Shown: positions 12,951 to 25,590 of the stretch, in pieces
How the letters are laid out: each line of letters begins with the position of its first letter
Position numbering within the stretch: position 1 is the first letter of the stretch
Assembly: GCA_019022495.1 (NCBI GenBank)
Contig: JAFEKR010000008.1
Location: forward strand, 1,674,001-1,738,000
From: Epichloe hybrida
Taxonomy: Eukaryota; Ascomycota; Sordariomycetes; Hypocreales; Clavicipitaceae
Reading direction: 5' to 3'
DNA length: 64,000 bases
Translations under genes and position numbers: made by a program
The notes under the pieces: model-generated
Databases searched by the model: none
Told to the model about the DNA's origin: nothing
The model's input: only the letters and a program-made list of their open reading frames with translations

Positions 12951-13556
12951 ATGTTTGTCGGGCCTTGCTCTGCAACTTTTGACAAATGAGGCATTTCAGA
13001 TTAATCTTCGCAATTTGTTTCGCAGGTTGCTTGCTGTCATTTTTGCTCGGTACAACCTAGCTCATATTAAACCGGTTTGCTTTCATTTGCCCAAATGTGT
13101 TTTTTTTTTTTTTTTTCATATGTAGTTGTTAATGAAAGACGTGAGGTTTCAAGTTGCATTGCAGAAACAGGCGGTCCTGTACCCCTGCTACAACACTGAT
13201 ACTCGATGTGAGCAATGTGGTACTCATGTTTGTGGCCAGAAATACAAAATTAATGACCTAAAAAAAAAAAGTAAAGCTAGAGAGCAGAACATTGGAATGC
13301 ATTGCGCGATGATTCGGACCAAGACCTCGAAGCCGTCAAATGCCTGGTTTGGGGTTTAGGTTAGCCAAGACTGGGTGGTTAGGGTCCAAGGCGCTCGCAT
13401 TTGACATTGACGTGCCGCGTTATCGATAAGTAAAATCCGCTGCGGGCTGAGAACTTGTCCCCGCCAAATTTACAGTCAGACCAGTCAACGTACCGATGAG
13501 AAGAACGACCACGCTTCCTCATCTTGAATGCCGCAGGTGATCGTCAAGCCTGCAGA
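12951..13556. other. Intergenic region with a poly-T tract
   Basis: No gene is seen. A pure T run of about 16 lies near 13100 and a run of ten A near 13260. The first exon proposed for the TYW1 gene begins just after this stretch. Confidence 0.5.
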
Positions 13557-15996
13557 ATGGCCGGAGTATTTCACAAAACGGACGCGCTCCAAGGGTTGTT
13601 CCAGGGTCGCTCAGGGGTCAAGTTTGATGGTAGGTGGCAAAATATCTGTCTTCAGCGTTTGACGGGCTGGCTGACTGGGCGCAAAAGACGTTGTCGAGCT
13701 TTGGCACGAAAACCGAACACCGCTCATACTGTGTGCGCTGGTGCTCCTCGCGGCGATCCGAGTGTATATTCGCAGCAAGGTGGAATTGGAGCCCCTGAAG
13801 GCACCACCGAAAGAACCGCCAAGTACAATTGTCACGGAGGATGCGAAAAGACGGTCCAATGTTGTCATCAACGGAAGGATCAACACTACTGTACCCGATG
13901 GGCCCCGCAGGATCAAGGGTGGCATGGTCAAGAAGCCAGTCGCAGAGGACAAGGTGTATCATGACAAGAGCCGGCCTGTCAAGGTCTTGATCTTCTTTTC
14001 CTCAGTTACGACGAAGACGGAAAAAATTGCGAAACAGTACTTGGCCACGTTATCGAGCTCTGCCGCTCAACTCTCACAAGACACTGGGAGACGTGTTCTG
14101 AAACCTGAACTCCACGATTTGGCGGATATCGACTTCGAAGACTTTTTTGTTAGTCCTGCCAAGTCAGCCGAGAACGCCTACCTTTTCTACTTGTTCCTCT
14201 TGCCGAGCTATAATATTGACACCATCAACGACACACTCCTGCAACACCTCGAAGAGACGCATCATGATTTTAGAATCGACACGGCTCCCCTGGCATCATT
14301 GCTTGGATACTCAGTCTTTGGGTTTGGAGACAAGGAGGGCTGGCCTGATGAGGCAGAGGGCTATTGCTTCCAAGCCAGGGAGCTTGACAGGTGGATGTCG
14401 AAGCTGACTGCCCGCAAACGCGCTTATCCTGTTGGCATGGGCGACATGAGGGGAAATCATGTTGAAAGATTCGACGAGTGGGCATTGGGCATACAAGAGG
14501 TGATTGCTCACGTTGCGCGAAACGGCAGTTTAGGTGAAGGCGTACCAGGAAGTGGAGACGCAGTTGAGAGCGACGCCGAGGATGTCGCCGATGAAGACGA
14601 TGGCGAGGTTTTATTCGAAGATGAGGCTTCTGGGGGCGAGAAGGAATCCTCTCGACCGCTGGATGATGTGGAGGACCTTGGACGTATGCTACGAACATCG
14701 GCGAACAAGCCCAGCACAAACAGCAAGAAGAAAGCCCCTCTGGCCGTCGACTTCACATCGTATGGATCGTCGACGAAGAAGCGCACCCAAGTTGCTCCTG
14801 TGATCAAGGAAATGGTTGCCAAAAACTCACCCACCTATGCGGCCCTCACAAAGCAAGGATATTCCATCGTCGGATCTCACTCCGGAGTCAAGATTTGTCG
14901 CTGGACCAAGTCTGCTCTTCGCGGCCGAGGGAGCTGTTACAAATACTCCCTCTATGGCATCAATTCGCATCAATGCATGGAAACCACGCCTTCCCTGTCC
15001 TGCTCCAACAAATGCGTCTTTTGCTGGAGACACGGCACCAACCCCGTTGGAACAACCTGGCGCTGGGTCGTCGACCCCCCCGAGATGATCTTCGAAGGCG
15101 TCAAGGAAGGCCACTACAAAAAGATCAGGATGCTGCGAGGCGTTCCCGGCGTACGAGCAGAGCGCTACGCCGAAGCCCTCAAGATCCGTCACTGCGCGCT
15201 GTCCCTGGTCGGAGAGCCCATCTTCTACCCCCACATCAACGAGTTCCTCGCCATGCTTCACGCGGAGCGCATCTCGTCATTCCTAGTCTGCAACGCGCAG
15301 CACCCCGATCAGCTGGCCGCGCTCAAGGCCGTCACCCAACTCTACGTCTCCATCGACGCGTCCAACAAAGACTCCCTGCGCAAGATTGACAGACCTCTCC
15401 ACCGAGACTTCTGGGAGCGCTTCCAAGCATGCCTCGACATTCTGCGGGAGAAGCGGTTCCGTCACCGCACTGTCTTCCGACTGACCCTCGTGAAGGGGTT
15501 CAACGTTGCAGACGAAGCAGAGGGTTACGCACAGCTCGTCGAACGAGGCCTTCCCTGTTTTGTGGAAGTAAAGGGCGTTACATACTGCGGCACATCGACG
15601 TCGTCCAACGCCGGACTCAGCATGTCCAATGTCCCTTTCTACTGGGAAGTGTGCGAGTTCGTCAACGCTCTCGAGAAGCGTCTCAAGGACAAGGGTCTGA
15701 AATATGGCATCGCGGCAGAGCATGCGCACAGCTGCTGTATCCTGCTGGCCAGCGAGCGGTTCTCGGTCAATGGCAGGTGGCACACGCACATTGATTATAC
15801 CAAGTTCTTTGAGCTTCTTGAGGAGAGAGGGCCGGACGGTGATTGGACGCCGGAGGACTACATGGGTGAGCCGACGCCGGAGTGGGCTTTATGGGGGAAC
15901 GGTGGATTCGATCCCAGAGATGATCGCGTTGATAGAAAGGGGAGGAAAATTGAAAATGTTGTGGTTCGGGAGGCACCGCCACCGGACAGCTGGTGA
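13557..15996 (+). CDS. TYW1: tRNA 4-demethylwyosine synthase
   Basis: Radical-SAM enzyme that converts N1-methylguanosine-37 of tRNA-Phe to 4-demethylwyosine using pyruvate, the second step of wybutosine synthesis. The N-terminal half is flavodoxin-like (starts VKVLIFFSS, about residues 118-270), followed by an acidic linker rich in E and D. The C-terminal half is the radical-SAM domain with the CxxxCxxC motif CSNKCVFC (Cys463, 467, 470). A hydrophobic segment before the flavodoxin domain (RTPLILCALVLLAA) suggests membrane anchoring, as in yeast. The main exon is certain from about 13690 to 15996. In-frame stops lie just upstream, so I propose a first exon 13557-13629 and a 58-nt intron (GTAGGT donor, GGCTGAC branch site, AAAAG acceptor), for 793 residues. 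That first exon is the weak part; a different upstream exon is possible. Confidence 0.88.
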
Positions 15997-16440
15997 ATAA
16001 GCAGGGTCGTTCTGATTTGAAAAAAAAAAAAAAAAAAAAAAAATCAAAAAAAGATTCCACTTTGCGTACTCAATCTCACCTTCAGTCAATAAATGCCTCG
16101 AAACGTCAAGGCATCATTTTCGTAAAATTTGTGTCATGGTACACCCACCATACGTCACATTGTCGTAGCGCACAATTATGCGTGAACCCGCAGAGATTCA
16201 TGGAAAAATGTTGCCTTGGGGTATTCCCAGACGCCTTCCACCTTTCATGGCGTTATTATACTGCCGTTAAGAACTGTTTACACAAAGCTCTGTACGCCAA
16301 CGGAAGAGCGAATATATATATATATATATCGTACACAAGGACATCGCCTCCCGTCCTTTCGTCCATCGTTTTCTCTTTTGGGTGGTGTCTATTTTCTCCA
16401 TAATCCTGTACCAATCGAGCGCCCTGCGGTGAGACGCAGC
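15997..16440. other. Convergent intergenic region, TYW1 / TOM20
   Basis: This is the 3' region shared by two convergent genes. It has an A run of over 20 near 16020 and a (ta)n stretch near 16312-16328. No coding signal is seen. Confidence 0.6.
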
Positions 16441-17310
16441 CTAGGGAATGCAATCGATAGGCGAGGTCGATGCAGTGGTTTCGTCAGATACGTGCTTCGC
16501 TAAGTCAAGGCCGACGCTGGGAATGTCGCCGAGGTTGATGCCACCAGGGCCGGTAGGGCGGGAGCGGATGTCGAGAGACGAGTCGTAGGCTATCATCTCG
16601 GCGAGGATGTCTAATATAGGCTGGGAAGAAACGAGCAGAGTTAGAATACAGTAAACAGCGAGAAAATGCATCTGTCAGCCGACTGACTGCGAACGAACCT
16701 TGGGAACGGTGCTGTCGTAGATCTTGATCAGGTCGCCTGGAGCAGGGTACACCTTCAGACCCTTGTAGAAAGCAAGAGCGGACTCGACGGCTTTGGAAGC
16801 TGTTGCGTTGCGACCGCGTTAGCTTGAGTGATGCAGGAAAAAGGGATGCGATTGACTAGGTAGGTTTGACGTACGATCCGAGCTGAGCATTTCTCCAGAC
16901 ATGACCTGTTCGTTGAAGTATGCCTCACGCTCCTCAACACCAGCGGGGAAGCCCTCTGCCTTGGTCTCGTCGACTCTGATCTTGATGGCGTCTCGTTGAG
17001 CGCGCGTTGAAGCCTCGGCCTCGCCCCTCTCCGCACGAACTTGTCTGCGCTCGTTTCGTCTCAAGTCGCGGCGGAATTCGGCATAACTTCGTCGCCGGTA
17101 GTCAAAGTACACGGCGTAAGCTACAGTACGATGAGAAGACGCCCGATCATCAGCAGGAGTTTAAGAGATGCCGTGTGAAGAATAATACAATAGACTGGGT
17201 CTTGAAGACTAGTCGTAGAGAGAAACGTGCGCATAGAGTTCCGACATACCGACGATGGCTGTGGCGGCGGTTGCGACGGCGGCCGTCACTACAGTTGACG
17301 TTTGGACCAT
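16441..17310 (-). CDS. TOM20: Mitochondrial import receptor subunit TOM20
   Basis: Outer-membrane receptor that binds amphipathic presequences and passes them to the TOM pore. Four exons on the minus strand are inferred: 17310-17250, 17120-16875, 16799-16699 and 16620-16441, giving 195 residues. The N-terminus [20 protein letters not shown] is the membrane anchor, followed by [12 protein letters not shown], a basic coiled-coil-like stretch ([11 protein letters not shown]), and the single TPR-like receptor domain ([20 protein letters not shown], then [16 protein letters not shown]). Fungal TOM20 usually ends soon after a Gly-Leu-Asp; here the frame runs about 20 residues beyond SVGLD, a mildly odd tail that could mean an unrecognised last intron. 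The donor of intron 3 (GTTCGT) is unusual. The gene diverges from EXO84. Confidence 0.92.
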
Positions 17311-17987
17311 TTTTGCCAAAGGGGAATCTGCCAGTGCTGATACGGGAGAAAAAAAAAAAAGAAAGAAGCTCGAGAACTTTTTAGGTTGAGTCGAGACGAA
17401 AAAGAACAAAGCCCCAATGATGCGTGGTCGTATGGAGTGATAGAGGGGAAGCAGGCTGCTTGCTGTTCGGTTATCGAAGCCGTTATAGACGGTATGTCAA
17501 AGACGAATAGGGAGTCGGAAGTCAAGAAGTCGGTCTGCCTGGTCTGCCTGGTCTGCCTGGTCTGCCTGGTCTGCCTGGTCTGCCTGGTCTGCCTGTGCCC
17601 GCCGCCCATCAGAAGCCGACCAACAACAAATTTTTATTTTTTTCCGACGACATCAGGTAATACTGCCACCGCCACTGGGCTTGCAGGGTTGGGCGGGAGA
17701 ACCTCGGCCTTGATGGAGCTTCGTGACGTGCGTGTGGTGCGGCGTTGTCCAATGTTGTACGGTTGTACGTAATCCGTACATGTACATGTATGTAGCTTGG
17801 CTTGGGCGACGCAGCCTGCCGCCCACTTTCCCGCATCTCCACCATCTTTCACCAGATTCCATCTCCTAGTGACAATCTTCTCTCGTCAACTCTCACTCGC
17901 CGCGGGCAGCGGAACGGAGGAGCAGGGCATTGGGCCAGTCAAGAATCACAGCGACCCCTCATCTGGCCTTCTCATCAGTAGTCCATC
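17311..17987. promoter_or_regulatory. Divergent promoter region of TOM20 and EXO84
   Basis: The 677-bp spacer between two start codons contains the 9-bp tandem array at 17532-17594 and, near 17757-17790, a cluster of gtacatgtacatgta palindromes. No ORF of merit is present. Confidence 0.5.
17532..17594. repeat. Tandem 9-bp repeat (ggtctgcct x7)
   Basis: Seven perfect copies of ggtctgcct lie head to tail, about 220 bp upstream of the TOM20 start codon. It is a minisatellite that reads open in several frames, but it lies in promoter or 5' UTR DNA. Confidence 0.9.
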
Positions 17988-20187
17988 ATGTCGGAGGAAC
18001 GAAGCAAGATCTCGCTTCGCAGCGGGAAGAAGCGCCGACCAGCTCGACCAACCATCAGCGCCCCGAAACAGATATCTGGCCCTGTGCCCAAAGATGCCTC
18101 CCTCGCGGGTGCCCCGCCGCTCGTACCAGAGGCAGTTCCAGTTCCGAGGCCAAGACTTCGGTCTCCGCCCATGGCGGGTGGAAAGGTATTGCTTTCCTCA
18201 TGCCCAAGGACTGCCAAGGACTGATGCTTTCCAAAGGCATTATCAAAAGACACCCTTCAGCTGACATCTTTTAGACTTCGGACCTTGTCAAACAACGTTA
18301 TTCCACTCGCTTCAACAACCTCCCCACGGACTTCGACCCTACTGCCCCCCCTGTCCCATCACTTCCTTCCATATCCAAATATGAGAACCAAGACCAGCAG
18401 CGGCCGCCCCCCTCTCGAGCTGGAGGAGCAGCCCCGGTCATCGATATCAAGGCATTGCGCGATCCCAATCTAGTTCCGGACCAGTACGTCTCCGCAGTGC
18501 TGGGAGATGCGACCGATGATCAAATCCGAGAATTTGAACACTCGCTTCGCAAGCTGAAGGGCCGTGCCGCCACAGATTTGCAGCACAATATTCTGCAAAA
18601 TCGAACCCAATTCATCAAAATCAGCAAAGAAGCCGAGAAGCTCAAGGGCGAAATGAGGGCCCTGCGTAACCTCATGGCTGAGCTCAAGACCAATACGACT
18701 GCTCTTCGAGCTGCGTCCATGAAGAACGAAGAGCCAGCCACCATCCCGGGCGGTGCCCCGCCCGGCTTAAGCAAGCGAGACAAGCGAAGCTCTGTTGCCG
18801 ATAGAAGCGCGTTGTGGAATTCGCAAATGCAGGCCTTGTACAAGAACGTGGAGGGCTCTCAAAAGTTCCTGCCCAACGCTGCTGGCCGTCATGTCGTCCA
18901 AAATGCTGGCCCGTGGGTTGAGCTGGACAATGCCACGTACAAGTCTCGACGAGCCATGCAGATTTTCCTGCTGAATGATCACCTTCTCATTGCATCCAGG
19001 AAGAAGCGCAAGGTCGACGCACCTGCGGATGCTCGTGGGCCCATGGTTAAGTTGGTCGCTGACCGCTGCTGGTCGCTGCTCGACATCGAGGTTGTAGACA
19101 TGCCCGGCACGGCCGAGTCTTCAGGAGGCAGGAACAAGCTTGCTGATGCTATAATGATTCGAGGCGGCGGTCAAGAATCGTTCATCTACCGAACCGAAAA
19201 GCAGGAAGCGGATGAGAAGAAGAGTCTGCTGCTCAACGTGCGAAAAGCGGTCGAGGAGCTACGCAAGGGCCTGCAGTCGGAGATGGAAGCCAACAACAAG
19301 GCCAGAGAGACGATCAACTACTTTGCATCACGAGATCCTGGCCTCCTGCAAAAGACGGAGCTTCTAGAGACATTGTCTGATATCAAAGACATGCTCATTG
19401 AAGTTGATGGCAATCAGCAGAACCTGCGCTGGGTGGAGAGTCAGATGGACGAGCTTGACATCGACATTGCGCTTCAAAAGTTCGAGCCTGCGGTTGTTCG
19501 AGTTGAAAAGCTGAAGGAACTCGCTCGAGGGCTAAGAAGTAACGTTGTTGCGCGAGACTTTATCAATTTCAAAGTGGAAGAGCGAGCTGCCAGACTGGCT
19601 GGCATCATTATACGGGAATTAGAGTCGACTCATGATTCCCAGTCCAAGTCCAAAGAAAGAGTCAGCTGGCTGACAAGACTTGGTTTTGAGGACAGAGCAC
19701 GAGAGGCTTATCTCGCTGCGCGGACCGAGAACATTCACAAGAGAGCCAGGTAAGCATGCATGAACTGATTAGCAGAGAAAAAAGTCTGCTCAGGCGACAT
19801 TGGACACTGACGCGAAAGGAACCCAGGCAATGCATTTTCCAGGGAGACCTGCATCTCTACATCTGGCAACTGTCGTTTGTCTACTTTACCATTATTCACA
19901 ACACTGTGCAAACATTCCAAAGCTGCTTCCCCCTTCCCATGATGAGTGCCTGCGTCAAGTGGGCGAAGGAGGAAGTGGAGGCGTTCAACAAGATGCTATC
20001 CAGGCAACTGAGCAGTACGGAACGAGGCGGGCCAGTGTGGACTCAGTGCATGGAGAGAGCCAAGGAGCATGCTACAAAGCTGTCTGAAGTCGGGCTGGAC
20101 TTTATGAATCTAGTTGGCAAAGAGATGGGACCGACGCCAAAGAGCCCCGAGAATGTAGCTTCCCCGGTCGGGCTGGGATTGGCTTGA
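17988..20187 (+). CDS. EXO84: Exocyst complex subunit EXO84
   Basis: Subunit of the octameric exocyst that tethers secretory vesicles to the plasma membrane at hyphal tips and septa. Exons 17988-18185, 18275-19749 and 19827-20187 give 677 residues. A proline- and basic-rich N-terminus is followed by a helical stretch around 150-210 (QNRTQFIKISKEAEKLKGEM), a PH domain at about 275-395 (GPWVELDNATYKSRRAMQIF), and the C-terminal cullin-repeat-like region, which ends after the conserved CIFQGDLHLYIW. For the last intron only the acceptor at cccag (19826) restores the frame; the earlier ctcag (19792) would break it. The gene is intact with normal family length. Confidence 0.92.
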
Positions 20188-21023
20188 TTGGCTTGAGAGG
20201 TGTGGACGCGATCGATGGCTTGAATCTCGACAATGTGTTTATGTGAGAGTGTCAATGGACAATGTATAGATATAGATATATACATATATGTATGAAATGA
20301 TATTTTTGTTGGGTTGGGTCTTTTTCGGAGGCAAGCTGTGTGTTGGCAGCTGGAGATGAATAATAAGAATAAGCGAGTCTGCGGCCAGAACAAGAACAAG
20401 AGGGACAAGAGTCAAGACGGACGGACGGACGGAGAGCACTGGCGCTACCGTCAGCCAGTGAGCGTCATCTCCCAGTCCACCCAGACCCCCCCCCCCCCTT
20501 CCCCTCCTGTTGCTCCTGTCCGAGTCCTCAGTGCTGTGCCATCAAACGCCCATCACCAAATCCTCCCCCTCCCACCTTTTCCTGCACCATCCCTGCCCAT
20601 CCTCGCGATATCCATCCATCATCCCCACGGAACTCACCTGCGAATTTTCCTCTCCCCCTGAGGAACGGACGGACGACCCGACCGGCTGTTCTCGCCGCTG
20701 TTACATCTGCCCAACCCAACGGGAACGAGAACGAGAACGAGAACGAGAGCACGCGAGACCAACCTGTCAACCGATGTTCTCGCCGCTGTTACATCTGCCC
20801 AACCCAACGGGAACGAGAACGAGAACGAGAACGAGAGCACGCGAGACCAACCTGTCAACCGATCAACCACTCAGCCAGTCTCCTTCTCCCTGCCCTCGCT
20901 GCCCTCGCTGCCCTCGCTGCCCCACCGATCGCGACCCAGCCGTGAGTCCGTGACAGCAACGTCATTTCTTCCCTCTTCACATCTCGCTCGAGACGGTCGC
21001 TGCGAGCAGAGACGCATCGCTAC
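20188..21023. other. 5' region of the PP2A gene, CT-rich, with 88-bp duplication
   Basis: No coding sequence is recognised. This pyrimidine-rich stretch is typical of long fungal 5' UTRs. It holds poly-C near 20488-20500, ggac repeats near 20418-20432, an 88-bp direct duplication (listed separately) and three ctcgctgcc copies near 20895-20921. Confidence 0.6.
20687..20862. repeat. Perfect 88-bp tandem duplication
   Basis: Bases 20687-20774 and 20775-20862 read the same, each starting tgttctcgccgctgttacat and ending caaccga, with an internal run of gagaac hexamers. Identity over 88 bp indicates a recent tandem duplication in the leader or promoter of the PP2A gene. Confidence 0.88.
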
Positions 21024-22596
<1,573 letters not shown>

Positions 22597-24190
22597 GCAC
22601 GTCGCTGTTGGACGAAATGAGGAAAGACGATTGCACTGCTCGGATGCTGTTGCGTTGAAGGATAGACGGGTCGGAAGACGTGCAGCTGGGGTGTCCCGAA
22701 ATATCTGTATTTGTATTAGTCTTGATACTGCAATATACGGGATAGACGTACACGTCACGGCAAGAGCGTGCATGCATATGAAGGCGGCTGTCATTTGGAG
22801 AGTTTGGTTGGTGTTTATCGCCTCCAAGCCGCATGTCCTCTCAGCAGTATGTTCTCTTCCCTGCGCAACATGCAACATGCAACATGCAAATTGACATGAT
22901 GTATTCCTGTTTAGAAAAGTCAATACGGACACGTCGGGCGGCGGCGCCACGATTGTCGCGCGCACACCCGGGAGTCAGTCACTATGAAAAGAGCGGACCG
23001 AGCCTTTCCAAGCCGTTACGCCGCGCCTTTCCACGATTCCCACAATTCCGTGTGGATTGACTGATGGCCGACACACCGGCTCGCTCGTGCAGCGCAAGAA
23101 GGAATAAAACACTTTTTTTTCCTTTTTTTCTTGTTTTCTTCTTCATTTTGGGTACTTTTATTTGTCTTTCAACGGACAGATTCTCGTCTGTCAATGTCGT
23201 GTTGGAGATTCAACTCCCACTGCGCCTCCGTCACGTCCCCCGTCAGGGAAGGCACTTGCCCGTCGTCGAGATGCTTGGCATCAGCACCGTCTGGTAGCAC
23301 GTCCCCGGGGGGTAAATTGCGACTTTGCTGGAGCCAGTTGTCGACGGCGTTTGGTGGGGGGGCCGGGGTGCGGGGGTGTGGAAAGCTTAACATGGGGACG
23401 TCGAAGCAGTGCGCATCTGGGCATGTTTTTCCCCATCTTGTTTTCCTTTGCGTTTGACTCCCTTTTCTTCTCCCGTCCCGAAGATGGCGTTGATCCGTGC
23501 AGAGTAAATCCCGATGGCAGAAAGCGCGGATACTAGCGCTGGGGTCTGGGGGGGCCGGGCCGCTGGCGTGGCGTGGCGTGGCTCGACGTGCTTTCCTGGC
23601 TTTGGGATGGACGGATTCGATTTTTCCACGGGCAAAGAGTGTTCGTGCGATGTCTGACGTCTTGACGGCACAGAGTGCCCTGATTTACTTGGTACCCTTC
23701 ATCGCCTGTTGAAATGGGAGCGCAAGAAGAAAACTACAGGGCATCGTCATGTCGTTTGCCTACGGGGCGTGACGAGAGCTTGTGAACTTGTCGAGGGGCA
23801 ACAAACTTTTTCGATGCACTGAGAACATGCACGCAAAAAAAAAAAAAGGGTAAAAAATTTCCCCTGCTGTCAATCATACTTTTTTTGGTCGCTGCATGGC
23901 GTGTATTGCACGTGTCTAGTTCTCGAGCATAGTGGCACGGCACGGCGCCCTCGATGCGTTGTTATGCTTTTGCGGCTATACTTTTAGAGTGCGGCCACCA
24001 TGTATACCTTGAGGTTTATCAAAGCCAGAAAACTATGCTCCGGAGAGCGGGTTGTATGTGAGAAAAGCTCTCGCAGCTGGCTGCCTTGCCCAAAGACTTG
24101 CGCTGTCAAACTGTAGACAACTTTTGTTCCTTGATCCGAATCCTCATTCGTGCTTTCCTCGATAACATAACTTCTGCCTCATAACACAAA
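22597..24190. other. Intergenic region, 1.6 kb
   Basis: No gene is supported. There is a small direct repeat (catgcaa three times near 22868-22888), T-rich tracts near 23110-23150, and an 11-13-nt A run near 23835. Short frames read as low-complexity or chance sequence. Confidence 0.55.
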
Positions 24191-24480
24191 ATGCAACCTG
24201 CTCATCTGTCACAGAATATGGACCGTTCCTGCCCATCTGCCGCATACCCTGAGAGCATAGTCAACATGGGCAACGGCCCGGGACCTATGCCTCTCGTCGA
24301 CGTCGCCCAGCAGCAGGCCATTGGGCCCGTGTGGGATTTGCCTCTCGATGACTCATTCGCCCTACCCTCGCCCATCGAAAGTGTACGAGGCACCAACGAG
24401 GACGGCTGGCTCTGGGGGATAGACCAGACGGTCCGGGCCATGGACGCTCAGCCTTACGAGGCAAACGCTGGGTTCGGGGT

Positions 24481-24513
<33 letters not shown>

Positions 24514-25377
24514 AGTCGGAGTCGTCGACATCGCGCGGTGGGCAGCTGCATCTCGACGCCGACACACTCGTCCAGCAAGTCCAAACACGCCCATGCCGGG
24601 CAATGAAGCATTCCCATCCGCCGCCCGTGACCACGCAGCCGTGGCGGAGAGCGAATCCCAAGGGGCTTCTTCTTCTTCCCCCATGCTCCCGCGCCCAGAC
24701 GGGAATTTCAGACCCCCGGCGTGCATTTGCACGAGCGACCTCTATTTCCATGGCGAAGTCATCATGCAGCTCAGCGAGCAAGCCACAGACTTTGCCCGGG
24801 CCGTGTGCGAAGCCGGCTCCTCGCTGGGCTCCTACGTTCTTTGGACAGGCGCATCCTTCTCACCCAGCAGCCAGTTGCCGGACTCTCCATCGTCAGCCGG
24901 TTCCGCGGCGAAACATGGCGCCTCAGGGTCCGTCGGCGCTCCCGCGAGGGGCAAGGCAACGTCGTGGTCTGCCCGCATCTCAGAAGCATCAAGTGGGCGC
25001 TGGAAGAGGCCGTAAAGCACGTCGAGCTCTGGCCGCCGACGGAACACGCTGCGTCGACAGTGCGCATCTTCACCTGCAGCAAAAAGGCCGTCTGCGCGAT
25101 CAGGAGCCTCCCGAGGTGTGCCCTGAAGGGCTCCGTCGCTGGGGTTCGGGCTCGCCTCGATATGCTCGAGACGATTTCCAGGCTGTCAAGGAGGTTGGGG
25201 GAGATGGACGCCAAGGTCGAGCTGCACTGGGTTCCTCGCTCTCGAGTGCCGGGATATGTGTTGGCGATGGAGGCGGCCGAGCATGCGTCTGAGACGCCTC
25301 GTGGGCTGGGGGAGGAGGAGTGGACGCTCCCCTCGGAATCATCGACGGATGATCTCGATGGGGAGGTGATGGCCTAG
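24191..25377 (+). CDS. RNase H-like domain protein without catalytic residues (frame broken)
   Basis: Two overlapping frames make one plausible protein. The first (24191 to about 24867) starts MQPAHLSQN and holds a GAGAGAG-type repeat near residue 100. The second (about 24868-25377) continues in the other frame. Together they resemble the RNase H fold of the reverse-transcriptase type: VLWTGASF for the first strand, VAGLSIVSRF, an ALEEAV helix, VRIFTCSKKAVCAI where active enzymes have FTDSQAAL, and VELHWVPRSRVPG where they have WVPGH. The expected acidic residues are replaced (Asp to Gly, Asp to Cys). Frames could be linked by a 65-nt intron at 24803-24867 with a weak GTGTGC donor, but that would remove VLWTGASF, so a 1-nt frameshift is as likely. 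Function is unknown; perhaps a domesticated or dying gene. Confidence 0.5.
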
Positions 25378-25590
25378 TTGGAGGAAGAGAACAAGACGGA
25401 GGTCAAGACGGAGAACAAGACGGATATCCAAACGGAGACCAAGGCGGATATCCAGACGGAGACCAAGGCGGAGGCTGATGTGGACGATGATACGCCAATG
25501 GCGAGTGCGGTGTTGAAAAAGGAGGAGCGGGGTGAAGAGGAAGAAGACAAGGTAAAGGAGGCTTGGTGGTTGAACTTCAAGGCATCGTGA
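25378..25590 (+). other. In-frame repetitive acidic tail beyond the UAG stop
   Basis: Directly after the TAG at 25375-25377, the same frame stays open for 70 codons. It encodes an imperfect repeat of the type KTE.KTDIQTETKADIQTETKA, then an acidic end. The repeat is built from gagacc/aagacgg-like units. It may be a lost C-terminus of the preceding protein cut by a recent stop, or chance coding in a purine-rich repeat. Confidence 0.4.

Noticed and set aside
16020..16043. A-run after TYW1 that might mark a retroposed gene copy
   Set aside because: The proposed gene has an intron and no target duplication; other homopolymer runs occur across the window.
17532..17594. Regular repeats that might suggest a CRISPR array
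   Set aside because: The units are contiguous with no spacers, and the genome is eukaryotic; it is a minisatellite.
19793..19826. Earlier acceptor (ctcag) for the last EXO84 intron
   Set aside because: It breaks the reading frame; the cccag site at 19826 joins to the conserved QCIFQGDLHLYIW.
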